A DNA stretch of 64,000 nt from DATBHW01 sp035307385 (GTDB lineage: Bacteria > Chloroflexota > Ktedonobacteria > Ktedonobacterales > DATBGS01), in contig DATGID010000141.1 in the NCBI GenBank assembly GCA_035307385.1, positions 1 to 64,000 on the forward strand, in the 5' to 3' direction. This document shows, one piece after another, positions 44,174 through 53,147 of this stretch. The translations under genes were made by a program, and so were the position numbers. Below the pieces are notes generated by a model. The model saw only the letters and a program-made list of their open reading frames with translations. It was not told the DNA's origin and did no database searches. Every line of letters begins with the position of its first letter. Within the stretch, counting starts at the first letter, position 1.

Positions 44174-47100
44174 ATGGCGAGAAATCAGCAAGTAGAGGAA
44201 CCTCAACAGCATGAGGAAGCTCAACAGTATATTGAGGCTGCCTCAAAAATTGTCATCCTGCATGGGCAAAAGTTCCGCCCGTTTGCGCCTTTTCAGCAAA
44301 CGCTCTCCGCGTACAAAACCTTGACAGATTGGCAAAAGGTGACGCTCTGCGCCATGCTGCTGGGGTACGGTCTGCTGCTGGTGATGGATGGCATCCAGGC
44401 AGCCATATTAATTATTGGCTTGATGACCTTCCTCTATCTTGGCTCGTTATTCTTCAGCTTTCTCATCAGCATCATCGCGCTGGGCCAGCCAGGGGATGAG
44501 CACATCGACGACGCCAGCATCGCCGCGCTGGCTGATACGCACTGGCCGAGGTATACGATTCTCTGCCCGCTCTATCGCGAAACCGCCGTGGTGCCTCAAT
44601 TTGTGCAGGCGATGCAGGCATTGGACTATCCGGCTGAGCAGTTGCAGATTCTTTGCCTCACCGAAGAAGAGGATGTGGAGACACGGGCCGCCATCAAAGC
44701 GATGAGCCTGCCCGATCATTTCAGCGTTGTGACGGTGCCAGCCGGGCAACCACGCACGAAGCCGCGCGCCTGTAACTTTGGGTTATTGCAGGCGACCGGG
44801 GACTATATCGTCATTTACGACGCAGAAGATATTCCCGAGCCGCTCCAGCTTAAGAAAGCCGTGCTGGCGTTTGCCAGCCATGGGCCAGACCTGGCCTGTG
44901 TGCAGGCCAAGCTGAACTACTATAACGCCAGACAGAACGTGCTGACGCGCCTGTTCACTGCCGAGTATTCCCTGTGGTTCGATCTGGTGCTGCCAGGCAT
45001 GCAGGCTATGAAGCTGCCGCTGCCGCTGGGGGGCACGTCGAATCATTTTCGCGCCGAGATGCTGCGGAAAGTCGGCGCGTGGGACCCGTTCAATGTGACC
45101 GAAGATTGCGACCTGGGGCTGCGGCTGGCGTACTATCATCTGAAGACGGCTATCCTGGATTCGACCACCTATGAAGAAGCGAACTCGCAGGTCAAGAACT
45201 GGATACGCCAGCGGTCCCGCTGGATCAAGGGCTATCTGCAAACCTACCTGGTGTATATGCGTCAGCCGCTGCGCTTTTTACGCGAGGGGCGTCTGCGCGA
45301 GTTTTTCACCTTGCAACTGGTGATCGGCGGCAAGACCCTGGTGATGCTGGTCAATCCGTTGATGTGGCTGCTGGTCGCGCTCTACTTCCCCTTGCGGCCA
45401 ATCCTGGGCGCTGTTTATAGAGAGTCTTTCCCCAACCCCGTTCTTTATATGGGCGCAACGTGCCTCATCGCTGGCAACTTCTTCTATCTGTATACGCTGC
45501 TCATCGGCTGCCTGAAGCGCGGGCAATATGGCCTCATCAAATGGAGCTTGCTCGCTCCCATCTATTGGGCCATGATGAGCATCGCTGCCTACAAGGCGCT
45601 CTTTCAGCTTGTGCTGAAGCCGCATTACTGGGAGAAGACCACGCACGGGCTACACCTGCGCGCGGCTCAGCCAGCCGTCGCTGCGTCGTCGGGAACAGCG
45701 AAGCCCGCCCAGAAACCGGCCATGCAGCGAATACGACTGGAGAAGCTGCCCCGTGAAACTGCGGCGGCGCAGGGGATTGCTATCGAATCCAGGGCAACCA
45801 CGCCGCTGCCTGGCATCCAGCGCGCTGGAGCAGCAGTCGGGCGTCGTTCGGAGCGCCAGGCATGGCAGCGGTCGGGCAAAGACCCCTGGCTGTTCGCTAC
45901 AATTGCCGTCGCGTGCATTGCCAGTATCGCTTCCTGCTGGTATTACTTCCAGCATCATGACATTCTGCTCTATGAAGATGCGTTCTCGCACCTGTCGATT
46001 GCCCGGCGCATCTTCGACAGCCCCACGCCAGGGTTGGCACAAGTGGGTGGCGTCTGGCTGCCTTTGCCGCACCTGTTGATGCTGCCCTTCATCTGGAATG
46101 ACGATCTCTGGCGGACGGGCCTGGCCGGAAGTTTTCCCTCCATGCTGGCTTATGTTGTCACTTCCATCTATCTCTACCTGGCAGCCCGGCGCTTGACACG
46201 CAAAAGCGTGGTGAGTTTTGTCGGCGCGCTCGTTTTTCTGTTGAATCCCAATGTCTTGTATTTGCAGTCAACGCCGCTGAGCGAACTGGCGTGCATTGCC
46301 ACCATGACGATGACCGGCTACTACTTTCTGGCGTGGGTGCAGGATGACGCTCCGAAGTATCTGGTGTTTGCGGCAGGAAGCACGTGTCTGGCGACGCTCA
46401 CCCGCTACGATGCCTGGGTCTTGTTCCCCATGCTGCTGGTCTTTACCGTGCTCGTTGGATGGCTCAAGCGCCAACCATGGGCGCACATCGAAGGCACCCT
46501 GATCGTTTTCGGCATCTTTGGCGGCCTGGGCATCGGCCTCTGGCTCCTGTGGTGTGAGTTGATCTTCGGCGATCCGCTCTACTTTCAGCGCGGCCCGTAC
46601 TCAGCGCAAACGCAGACCACGCTCTTTCTGCAAACCCATCCACTGGAGACCTATCACAACCTCTTTCAATCGTTGCGGTACTATCTCTTGCTCTGCGTGG
46701 ATACGATGGGGCCGCTTGTGCTGCTGCTGGCGGCGCTATCGCTGGTCGTTTTTCTCTTACGCAGGCGATTCGCGCCGGAAATGTTGGCGGTGCTGGTGTT
46801 CCTGGCCCCGCTCTGTTTTTACATCGTTTCGCTGTATACCGGGCAAGCGAACCTGTACATTCCGCAGGTTGTCCCGGCGAATGCGGAAGAAAAAATATTC
46901 AATGTGCGCTTTGGGGCCGAGATGGTCGCGCCCGTCGCGCTGTTGCTGGCGCTCTTGCCCGGCCAGTGGTTCCCGAAGGCGTTCGGGCGCTCTGTGCTGC
47001 TCGCCGGTTCGTATCTCCTGGTGGGCGTGATCTTGCTGCAAACGGTCCTGATTGCGCGCGGCGGCGTCATCACCCTGGAGGATGGTCAATATGGTGGCTC

Positions 47101-47500
47101 GTGCGCGCCTGCCCATCAGATTAACGCCTACCTGTGGCAGCACTACGCGGGCGGTCTCATTCTCGAAAATATCTTCTCCTCCAAGATCGATGGAACAGAA
47201 GCGGGCGTAGACCTGAAGGATTTCATTTCGGAAAGCTCTGGTACGCTCTGGAAGGAAGCGCTGCGTGACCCGTCGATGGTGGACTGGATTATTGTTCGGC
47301 CAGGATTGAAGATCGACCCCATCGCCACGCACATCGACCTGAATAGCCCTGCCTTTCGCGCGCAGTTTTCGCTCGTTGTGCAGGAACCTGACGGCATCAA
47401 CCTCTATCACCGCAATGGGCTGCCGCCGTTACCATCGCGCCCGCTCCCTGCTGGTTTTCTTACGACGCATCTGCTCTGTACGAAGAACAGCCTGGGATAG
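44174..47500 (+). CDS. GT2 polysaccharide synthase fused to a GT-C glycosyltransferase
   Basis: This 1108-residue membrane protein combines two enzymes. The first part (about 1-500) is a processive-type GT2 with two N-terminal helices, the metal site YDAEDIPEP, the TEDCD acceptor motif and QRSRW (Q346-W350), followed by four or so helices. A linker (about 500-570) leads to a second part (570-1108) with about ten helices and a first-loop YEDAFSHLSIARRI (E601, D602), the signature of ArnT/PMT-like GT-C enzymes. The fusion suggests one glycan made from nucleotide sugar and lipid-linked sugar. It follows GH5 by 15 bases. Confidence 0.88.
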   Translation: MARNQQVEEPQQHEEAQQYIEAASKIVILHGQKFRPFAPFQQTLSAYKTLTDWQKVTLCAMLLGYGLLLVMDGIQAAILIIGLMTFLYLGSLFFSFLISIIALGQPGDEHIDDASIAALADTHWPRYTILCPLYRETAVVPQFVQAMQALDYPAEQLQILCLTEEEDVETRAAIKAMSLPDHFSVVTVPAGQPRTKPRACNFGLLQATGDYIVIYDAEDIPEPLQLKKAVLAFASHGPDLACVQAKLNYYNARQNVLTRLFTAEYSLWFDLVLPGMQAMKLPLPLGGTSNHFRAEMLRKVGAWDPFNVTEDCDLGLRLAYYHLKTAILDSTTYEEANSQVKNWIRQRSRWIKGYLQTYLVYMRQPLRFLREGRLREFFTLQLVIGGKTLVMLVNPLMWLLVALYFPLRPILGAVYRESFPNPVLYMGATCLIAGNFFYLYTLLIGCLKRGQYGLIKWSLLAPIYWAMMSIAAYKALFQLVLKPHYWEKTTHGLHLRAAQPAVAASSGTAKPAQKPAMQRIRLEKLPRETAAAQGIAIESRATTPLPGIQRAGAAVGRRSERQAWQRSGKDPWLFATIAVACIASIASCWYYFQHHDILLYEDAFSHLSIARRIFDSPTPGLAQVGGVWLPLPHLLMLPFIWNDDLWRTGLAGSFPSMLAYVVTSIYLYLAARRLTRKSVVSFVGALVFLLNPNVLYLQSTPLSELACIATMTMTGYYFLAWVQDDAPKYLVFAAGSTCLATLTRYDAWVLFPMLLVFTVLVGWLKRQPWAHIEGTLIVFGIFGGLGIGLWLLWCELIFGDPLYFQRGPYSAQTQTTLFLQTHPLETYHNLFQSLRYYLLLCVDTMGPLVLLLAALSLVVFLLRRRFAPEMLAVLVFLAPLCFYIVSLYTGQANLYIPQVVPANAEEKIFNVRFGAEMVAPVALLLALLPGQWFPKAFGRSVLLAGSYLLVGVILLQTVLIARGGVITLEDGQYGGSCAPAHQINAYLWQHYAGGLILENIFSSKIDGTEAGVDLKDFISESSGTLWKEALRDPSMVDWIIVRPGLKIDPIATHIDLNSPAFRAQFSLVVQEPDGINLYHRNGLPPLPSRPLPAGFLTTHLLCTKNSLG

Positions 47501-47521
47501 CGGCTGACGGAGGTGAAGGAA

Positions 47522-47562
47522 CCCACGCGCCGGTAGGGCTAATGTACTCGCTGGCGCGTGGG
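47522..47562 (+). terminator. Hairpin after the synthase gene
   Basis: CCCACGCGCC (47522-47531) pairs with GGCGCGTGGG (47553-47562), 21 bases after the stop. No T run follows. Confidence 0.45.
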
Positions 47563-47591
47563 CATGGCAAGTTGTGAAAGGAGCCATGCTC

Positions 47592-48042
47592 ATGCCGTCA
47601 ACCGCACCCTTCGAGCAGAGCCTCTTCGATTTCACCCTGCGCTATGAGCGCACCCATGGCGCGCAATATCACGCGCGCCCCCTCTCGCTTGTGCAGCAAG
47701 ACATCCTCTATCGCTGCGATGGGCGCGTCACCACCGTTGATTTGGCCGACGAGGCGTTCGTTCCCCCATCCTGAAATCCGCGCCGCCCTCAACTTTCTCA
47801 GCGCGCATGGCCCGGTAAAAACGCTGATGCCAGAAGCCTGGCTGCTCAGGCCACATCCTCAGCATCAGCGCAGCCCCCTCCCGACGCTGCCGCTTCGCAA
47901 ACGGCAGCAGCCCGCTCGCATGCCATACTTCCTGGGCAGGCTGAAGAAAGGCGGCGTGATGAAACACGCTTTCACGTTGTCTAAAATAATAGGGCAACAT
48001 AGCCGATGGTATCCTGCCCGGTTTTACGCTATTCTAAAGTAG
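47592..48042 (+). pseudogene. Small gene broken by a one-base frameshift
   Basis: Frame 1 starts at ATG 47592 with AAAGGAG 8 bases upstream and reads 60 residues (MPSTAPFEQSLFDF...) to a TGA at 47772. At a C5 run (47764-47768) the sense continues in the +1 frame: PEIRAALNFLSAHGPVKTL and on to TAG 48042. The joined protein would be about 150 residues with no recognised domain. One extra C explains everything, so this is either a real pseudogene, a sequencing error or, less likely, a frameshifted product. Confidence 0.55.
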
Positions 48043-48073
48043 AAGAGAAGCAGCTTAGACAAGGAAAAACTCT

Positions 48074-49342
48074 ATGGCGCAGCGCACCGATGAATCAGCG
48101 CCCGAACCTTCTGAAGAGCAGCCTGGGGAAGACCTGCCGCTGATCGAGCTAGAAACGCTGCTTGACCGCCCGCCTTCCTGGCGAAAGCGGCTGATCGAGA
48201 TTGGCCTGGTCCTGCTGGCCGGGGTGGTGCTGCTGGCGATCTTTCAGAACACCATCATGCCTGCCAGGCCAGCGACTCCGGCTCCAGTGGTGGTGCCCAC
48301 CAGGCCCAAACCGCCACCCGCGCTGCTCGTCTTCAGCAGTGTGAACTATGGCACGCTCACCGTGAACGGCAAACAACAGGCGGGCACGGTGCCCGCGCTG
48401 TTCTTCGTCCACAGCAACACCTATAACATCAGCCTGGACGCGCCGCCTTTCTCGCCCGTCTCTTGCCATCTGGACCTGGCGGCTGTGGAGTCGGCGGGCG
48501 AACCCTTCGACCAGGGCGACTGCATTGCCTTCCCACTTTCTAATGCCGACCCGCTCGCGCTCAATGGGGTGGTAGCCACGCCAACGATTCAGTTGTACAT
48601 CTCGCTTGGCCTCAACGACCTGTCGCCAGGGCAGCACAGCCAGATCAGGAACTTGCTCACCCGTGCCTTGAATGCGCAGCAGACCTTGACCGTTCCTGCC
48701 GGTTCCTACTTCGCCACCGGCTTTTATGTGCCCACCACCATTTCCAGCCAGCGCGCCAGCGCTCCGCTGTCGGCCAGGGGCGTGGTCAGCTTCATCGATG
48801 ACGAAGGGCAAGGGACTGACCGGCCCTGCGCCGGGCTTCTCTGCGTCCAACCCATCGGGCCTGGGGCGTTGACTCCTTCCAACGGCCACCTGTGGTCAAT
48901 CAATGTCTGGCTGGCCTTACGCTGGCGCTTCAGCGACGCATCCGGCGCGGTGGTGAGCAATGTAAGCTTCGGGGGAGATACCTTCAGCGAGCAGGTAGGA
49001 GTTAACATCAGCCTCTTCCTGGCCTACGATCAGGCGCACGGCTGGACCGTCGCGCAAGATGACGCGGTGAATATGGCTGCCATCCAGGCGCAAGATACTT
49101 TTTGCGCAACGGGCGAAAACATCCTTCAGCAACTGCTGAATAACGCGAACGGCTACAGCACTAATGTGCTCAACGACCAGCGGGCGCAGGGCTGCGAAAT
49201 CCAGGCGTATGCGTTTAATTCCTATCAGGGGGCGTTCCTCTGGCGCTTCGGCGTGCTGCTGGCTGTGGACAAGCAGGCCCACACTACTGCGCCGCAGCTA
49301 CCGATGGCCCCGCAAGCAGAGGTTGACGCGCTGAGCGCGTGA
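48074..49342 (+). CDS. Membrane-anchored protein of unknown function
   Basis: This 422-residue protein has an acidic cytoplasmic N-terminus, one membrane helix (about 40-60: IGLVLLAGVVLLAIFQ), a Pro-rich linker and an exported domain of about 330 residues. The exported part contains a beta-rich start (VNYGTLTVNGKQQ), four or more cysteines that could form disulfides and no catalytic motif I recognise. AAGGA precedes the ATG. It could be a surface or assembly factor of the polysaccharide region, but that is only context. Confidence 0.75.
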   Translation: MAQRTDESAPEPSEEQPGEDLPLIELETLLDRPPSWRKRLIEIGLVLLAGVVLLAIFQNTIMPARPATPAPVVVPTRPKPPPALLVFSSVNYGTLTVNGKQQAGTVPALFFVHSNTYNISLDAPPFSPVSCHLDLAAVESAGEPFDQGDCIAFPLSNADPLALNGVVATPTIQLYISLGLNDLSPGQHSQIRNLLTRALNAQQTLTVPAGSYFATGFYVPTTISSQRASAPLSARGVVSFIDDEGQGTDRPCAGLLCVQPIGPGALTPSNGHLWSINVWLALRWRFSDASGAVVSNVSFGGDTFSEQVGVNISLFLAYDQAHGWTVAQDDAVNMAAIQAQDTFCATGENILQQLLNNANGYSTNVLNDQRAQGCEIQAYAFNSYQGAFLWRFGVLLAVDKQAHTTAPQLPMAPQAEVDALSA

Positions 49343-49514
49343 GCACAGGCAGCACGCGGGCGCGGCCGTTTCGCAAGCCTCGTAACGCTTGCCGTAACGT
49401 TTTGCAGACGCCTGGCGTGCTATACTCGCAGCAGCAAGAGCAGTAGAACAAAGACCGACGATTTTTCGTCATTCCCCGCTGGCGATGTGTGTGAGAAGCA
49501 TGAGGAGGAGCGCT

Positions 49515-50843
49515 ATGACATTTCAGGAACACGCATTCAGCGAAGCCATGCCAGTGACTTCGGCCCCATTGTCAGGGCAGCGGTGGCAGCGCTGGCAGCG
49601 CGCCGCAAGGGGCGTCTGGGTGGTCCTTGCCCTCGTGCTGGCAGCCAACTTTGTTGCCAACCTCCCCAGCTACTACCAGTCCTCACAGGTTCTTTGTACC
49701 CAGCTCGAAACAGGGTGTCCCACCGGACAGCTCACCCCTGCCTATACCTATTTCCTGGCCCAGTTCCATCTCTCAGTTGCGGTTGTGGGCGTCCTCTTCG
49801 CCTCGCTCACCATCGCAGTATCTCTAGCCTATTGGGTGGTGGGCCTCTTGCTCTTCTGGCGCAAATCCCAAGAATGGATAGGCTTGTACGCTTCGCTGCT
49901 GCTTATCATGCTCGGCGCCATCAACATTTTCGGCTTCACAGCGGTGCAGGCACCCCAATTGGTCCAAATTCTGACCAACAGCATCGATACGGCAGTGTCG
50001 CTGGGAGGAATTGTCTTTTTCTTTATATTTCCCACCGGGCGGTTCACTCCGCTCTGGACGCTTGCCCTATGTATACTCTTTTTGCTGGGCACTCTGCCCT
50101 TTGTACCTCCGATTGTGGGCGTGTTGCTGTTCTCTCTCGTGATAGTGGTCCAGGTCTATCGCTATGTGCGTGTCTACGATGCGGTACAGCGGCAGCAAAC
50201 CAAGTGGTTCGTCTTTGGCTTCGGTTTCGGTACCCTCTGCTTAGCCATCTATTATCTGCTCGGAGCGGTAGTGCCAGGTTTGGACGCGCCCGACTCGTGG
50301 TATCAACTGCTGAATCCGTTCACCTGGCTCTGGCTCTGGGCGCTGCTGCTGCTTAGCATCAGCATAGCGATTCTGCGCTATCGCCTGTGGGACATCGATG
50401 CCCTCATCAACAGAACGCTGGTCTATGCCAGCCTGACCGCCCTGTTGGTGGCCCTGTATGTCGGCCTCATTCTGGCCGCGCAAGCTGTGCTGCATGCCAT
50501 CAATGGCACGCTGGACCAGCAGCCGCTCGTCATCGTCGGCTCGACGCTGATCATTGCCGCCCTCTTTCAGCCGGTGCGCCACCGAATCCAGAACCTGATT
50601 GACCGCCGCTTCTATCGCCGCAAGTATGATGCTGAAAAGGTGCTAGCCGCCTTCGGCGCAACGCTGCGCACTGAGGTTGACGTGGACACCTTACGCGACC
50701 AGTTATTGGCTGCCGTGCAAGAAACCATGCAGCCTGCCCATGTCACTCTCTGGCTGAACCAGCCCGGCCAGGCTGGGCAACATCCTTCTGAAGAAGCTGC
50801 GCTTTCTGAGGAAACCGCCCGGCGCGAGGTGGAAGCAGGCTAG
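49515..50843 (+). CDS. Seven-helix membrane sensor-like protein without kinase
   Basis: The protein has 442 residues and 8 or so membrane helices, the last ones with LRYRLWDIDALINRTLVYASLTALL, a block found at the N-terminus of Chloroflexi and actinobacterial sensor histidine kinases. After the helices comes RRFYRRKYDAEKVLAAFGATLRTEVDVDTL, which normally leads into a GAF and kinase part, but here the chain ends about 60 residues later. AGGAGG is 7 bases before ATG 49515. It may be a truncated sensor or a signalling partner for another kinase. Its last bases overlap the convergent chromate transporter by 4. Confidence 0.78.
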   Translation: MTFQEHAFSEAMPVTSAPLSGQRWQRWQRAARGVWVVLALVLAANFVANLPSYYQSSQVLCTQLETGCPTGQLTPAYTYFLAQFHLSVAVVGVLFASLTIAVSLAYWVVGLLLFWRKSQEWIGLYASLLLIMLGAINIFGFTAVQAPQLVQILTNSIDTAVSLGGIVFFFIFPTGRFTPLWTLALCILFLLGTLPFVPPIVGVLLFSLVIVVQVYRYVRVYDAVQRQQTKWFVFGFGFGTLCLAIYYLLGAVVPGLDAPDSWYQLLNPFTWLWLWALLLLSISIAILRYRLWDIDALINRTLVYASLTALLVALYVGLILAAQAVLHAINGTLDQQPLVIVGSTLIIAALFQPVRHRIQNLIDRRFYRRKYDAEKVLAAFGATLRTEVDVDTLRDQLLAAVQETMQPAHVTLWLNQPGQAGQHPSEEAALSEETARREVEAG

Positions 50844-52072
50844 ATGCCCAGCAGCGCGCGACCCAGCCCCAGCAGCGCCGCGCCGCCGATCAGAAAGACG
50901 GTGTTGACGTTCCAGCGCAGCAGCAGCGCCAGGCTGACCAGTGCGATGACGGCGGTGAAGGGGTCGATGATGGACGCGCGCCCAAAGAGGATGGCCGCCG
51001 CCGCGATGGCTCCCAGCGCTCCCGCCGTGATGCCCTTGAGAAACGCTTTGGCGGTGGGCGCGTTGCGCACGCGCAGCAAGGGCGGCGTCAGGCTGAGCAC
51101 CAGGATGAACGACGGCGCAAAGACGGCAATCGTCGCCACCACGCCGCCAGGAAAGCCCGCCACCGTATAGCCCGCAAAGGTGGCAACCGTTGTCACCGGG
51201 CCGGGCGTCAACTGTCCCAGCGCCAGCCCATCCACAAGCTGCCGCGTCGTCAGCCAGTGCGGCCCATCCACCAACTCTTGCTGCAAGAGCGGCGCGATCA
51301 CCAGCCCACCGCCAAACATCAGCAGCCCGATCTTGAAGAAGACCAGCGCCACCGTCAGCAGCCCGGCAGTGGGCGCGGCAGCGGCTGCCAACGCCTTGCC
51401 CCACAGCAGCGGCGCGGCAATCATACTCTTGAGGCTGCTGTCAGATTTGGGCGCTTCCGGCGGAGGCGTGGCCGCTGCTTCCGGTTTCGCCGCTGCCTCG
51501 CGTATGAAGGAGCGGCGGAAGAGCAGTACACCCACCAGCCCGGCGATCAGCAGAATGGTGAGCAGATTGACCGATGGCGGCAGCAAGGGATGCACCACCA
51601 GCGCGCAGGCCAGCAGCGCGATAATCCAGGTTGCCAGATTGGTCAGCGCGGTCTTGCCGGTGCGATAGAGCGTGTTGACGATGATGCCGATCACCACCGG
51701 AGCGATGGCGACAAAGAGCGCGCCCACCTGCGGCAGCGAGCCATACTGTACATACGCCCAGGCCAGCGCCAGCACCAGCACAAACGCCGGAAAGATGAAG
51801 CACGCGCCGCTCACCAGCCCGCCCAGCAGCCCGGCGCGCAGATAGCCCAGATAGATGGAAAGCTGTGTCGAGGTCGGGCCAGGCAAGAGGTTGCAGATCG
51901 CCAGCCCTTCCAGAAACTGCTGGCGGGTGGCCCACTGGCGGCGCGTCACACACTGGTCTTCCATCAGGCCAACGTGCGCCAGCGGACCGCCAAAACCAAC
52001 GACGCCCAGCCGCAAAAAAAGCGCGGCCAACGCGCGCAGCCGTTCCCCAAAGCCTGGCGTCTCCGAACGCAT
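50840..52072 (-). CDS. chrA: Chromate transporter, two-domain ChrA
   Basis: The protein has 410 residues and two homologous halves, each with the CHR signature: LGVVGFGGPLAHVGLM and LLPGPTSTQLSIYLG in the first, MFGGGLVIAPLLQQELV and LTPGPVTTVATFAGY in the second. About 10-12 helices in all. ChrA exports chromate in exchange for or with sulfate-like substrates; the actual substrate here is not proven. ATG 52072 is preceded by GAGAG; a TTG at 52099 is less likely. No chrB-type regulator is adjacent. Confidence 0.92.
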   Translation of the reverse strand: MRSETPGFGERLRALAALFLRLGVVGFGGPLAHVGLMEDQCVTRRQWATRQQFLEGLAICNLLPGPTSTQLSIYLGYLRAGLLGGLVSGACFIFPAFVLVLALAWAYVQYGSLPQVGALFVAIAPVVIGIIVNTLYRTGKTALTNLATWIIALLACALVVHPLLPPSVNLLTILLIAGLVGVLLFRRSFIREAAAKPEAAATPPPEAPKSDSSLKSMIAAPLLWGKALAAAAAPTAGLLTVALVFFKIGLLMFGGGLVIAPLLQQELVDGPHWLTTRQLVDGLALGQLTPGPVTTVATFAGYTVAGFPGGVVATIAVFAPSFILVLSLTPPLLRVRNAPTAKAFLKGITAGALGAIAAAAILFGRASIIDPFTAVIALVSLALLLRWNVNTVFLIGGAALLGLGRALLGI

Positions 52073-52156
52073 ATCACACTCTCGTATCCTACTCTTCAAG
52101 CTGCTGCCCAGAAGGATTATACCGTACCAGACAGCAAGGCGCGCAAGCGCGCACCT

Positions 52157-52999
52157 CTAGCGCGGCGGGCCTTGCCGCACACGGGCACGCATGCCCTCCA
52201 CGCCGCCCTGCGTCTCTGGCGTTTGCCAGACGCTTTCCAGCCACCACGTCACGCCCGCCTCTGCCCAGGGCTGCACAATCGCCATAGCCTGCTCGCGGTC
52301 ATCGCCGGGCGTTTCGCCCTCCCAGATGATATCGAACGGCGTCGGAAGCTGGCGCTGCTCTTGCACAAACGCTTTGATGGCCGGAATATCGGCGGGCGTT
52401 ATCTCTGTGTGCGCGAAGGAGCCATCAGTCTGCATCTTTGTCGGGATGATGCCATCGCAGCGCAGCACGCGCCGCATCGACTTCATGCGCGGCCACGCGC
52501 CCACCACCCAGATGGGCACGCGCGGCTGTTGCAGCGGCGTGGGCGCAAAGGTCACGTCGCGCAGATGATAGTGCTTGCCCGTGTAGCTGAACGGCTCGCC
52601 GCTCCAGAGGCCATCGAGAATATCCAGGCTTTCGTCCAGCATCTCCGCGCGCAGCTTGCGATCAACCTCCTCGCCCACTTTGGGAAAGCCGCTGTTGACG
52701 TGCTCGGGGCCAGCCGCTCCTAACCCCACCGGCAGCACGACGCGGCCACCGGACAGATGATCGAGCGTCGTCACCTCGCTGGCGACTTTCCAGGGCCGCC
52801 GACGCGAGAGCGGCGTCAGCATCGTGCCCAGGCGCACCCGCGACGTGACCATCGCCACCGCCGCGAGCGAGACCCAGGGGTCAATGCCCCAGATCAAATC
52901 CCAGACAAACACGCCATCCCAGCCTGCCGCTTCCGCCTCTTGCGCCAGATCGGCCAGCGTGCGCGCATCCACAGCCGGAAAAGTCACACCGTATTGCAT
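52157..52999 (-). CDS. LLM-class flavin (F420/FMN)-dependent oxidoreductase
   Basis: This 280-residue luciferase-like TIM-barrel protein begins MQYGVTFPAVDARTLADLAQEAEAAGWDGVFVWDL, continues with SLAAVAMVTSRVRLGTMLTPLSRRRPWKVA and a GLGAAGPEHVN segment, which matches the F420- or FMN-dependent group. The substrate is unknown. GGAGG lies 5 bases before ATG 52999. It is divergent from a WYL regulator, and the palindrome between them suggests joint control. Confidence 0.88.
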   Translation of the reverse strand: MQYGVTFPAVDARTLADLAQEAEAAGWDGVFVWDLIWGIDPWVSLAAVAMVTSRVRLGTMLTPLSRRRPWKVASEVTTLDHLSGGRVVLPVGLGAAGPEHVNSGFPKVGEEVDRKLRAEMLDESLDILDGLWSGEPFSYTGKHYHLRDVTFAPTPLQQPRVPIWVVGAWPRMKSMRRVLRCDGIIPTKMQTDGSFAHTEITPADIPAIKAFVQEQRQLPTPFDIIWEGETPGDDREQAMAIVQPWAEAGVTWWLESVWQTPETQGGVEGMRARVRQGPPR

Positions 53000-53069
53000 A
53001 GCTACCTCCTCTTTGCTTATCGCGTATTTGACGCTTTCCTTGCGTTAAAAACAGGATAGCTGGCGCTTC

Positions 53070-53086
53070 ATGACATCTGTTGTCAT
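53070..53086. promoter_or_regulatory. Palindrome ATGACA-N5-TGTCAT between LLM and WYL genes
   Basis: A perfect 6-bp inverted repeat with 5-base spacer lies 62 bases upstream of the WYL regulator ATG and 71 bases upstream of the LLM gene ATG. A TACAAT-like box lies nearby at 53096-53101. It is the best operator candidate in this gap. Confidence 0.55.
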
Positions 53087-53147
53087 ATTGTGCTGGTACA
53101 ATAGTGATGAACGGCATGTAGGACTACGCGAAAGATGAGGCTCTGCC

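Noticed and set aside
49400..49435. Possible promoter with TATACT before the membrane sensor gene
   Set aside because: The -10 box is good but no acceptable -35 box lies 16-18 bases upstream.
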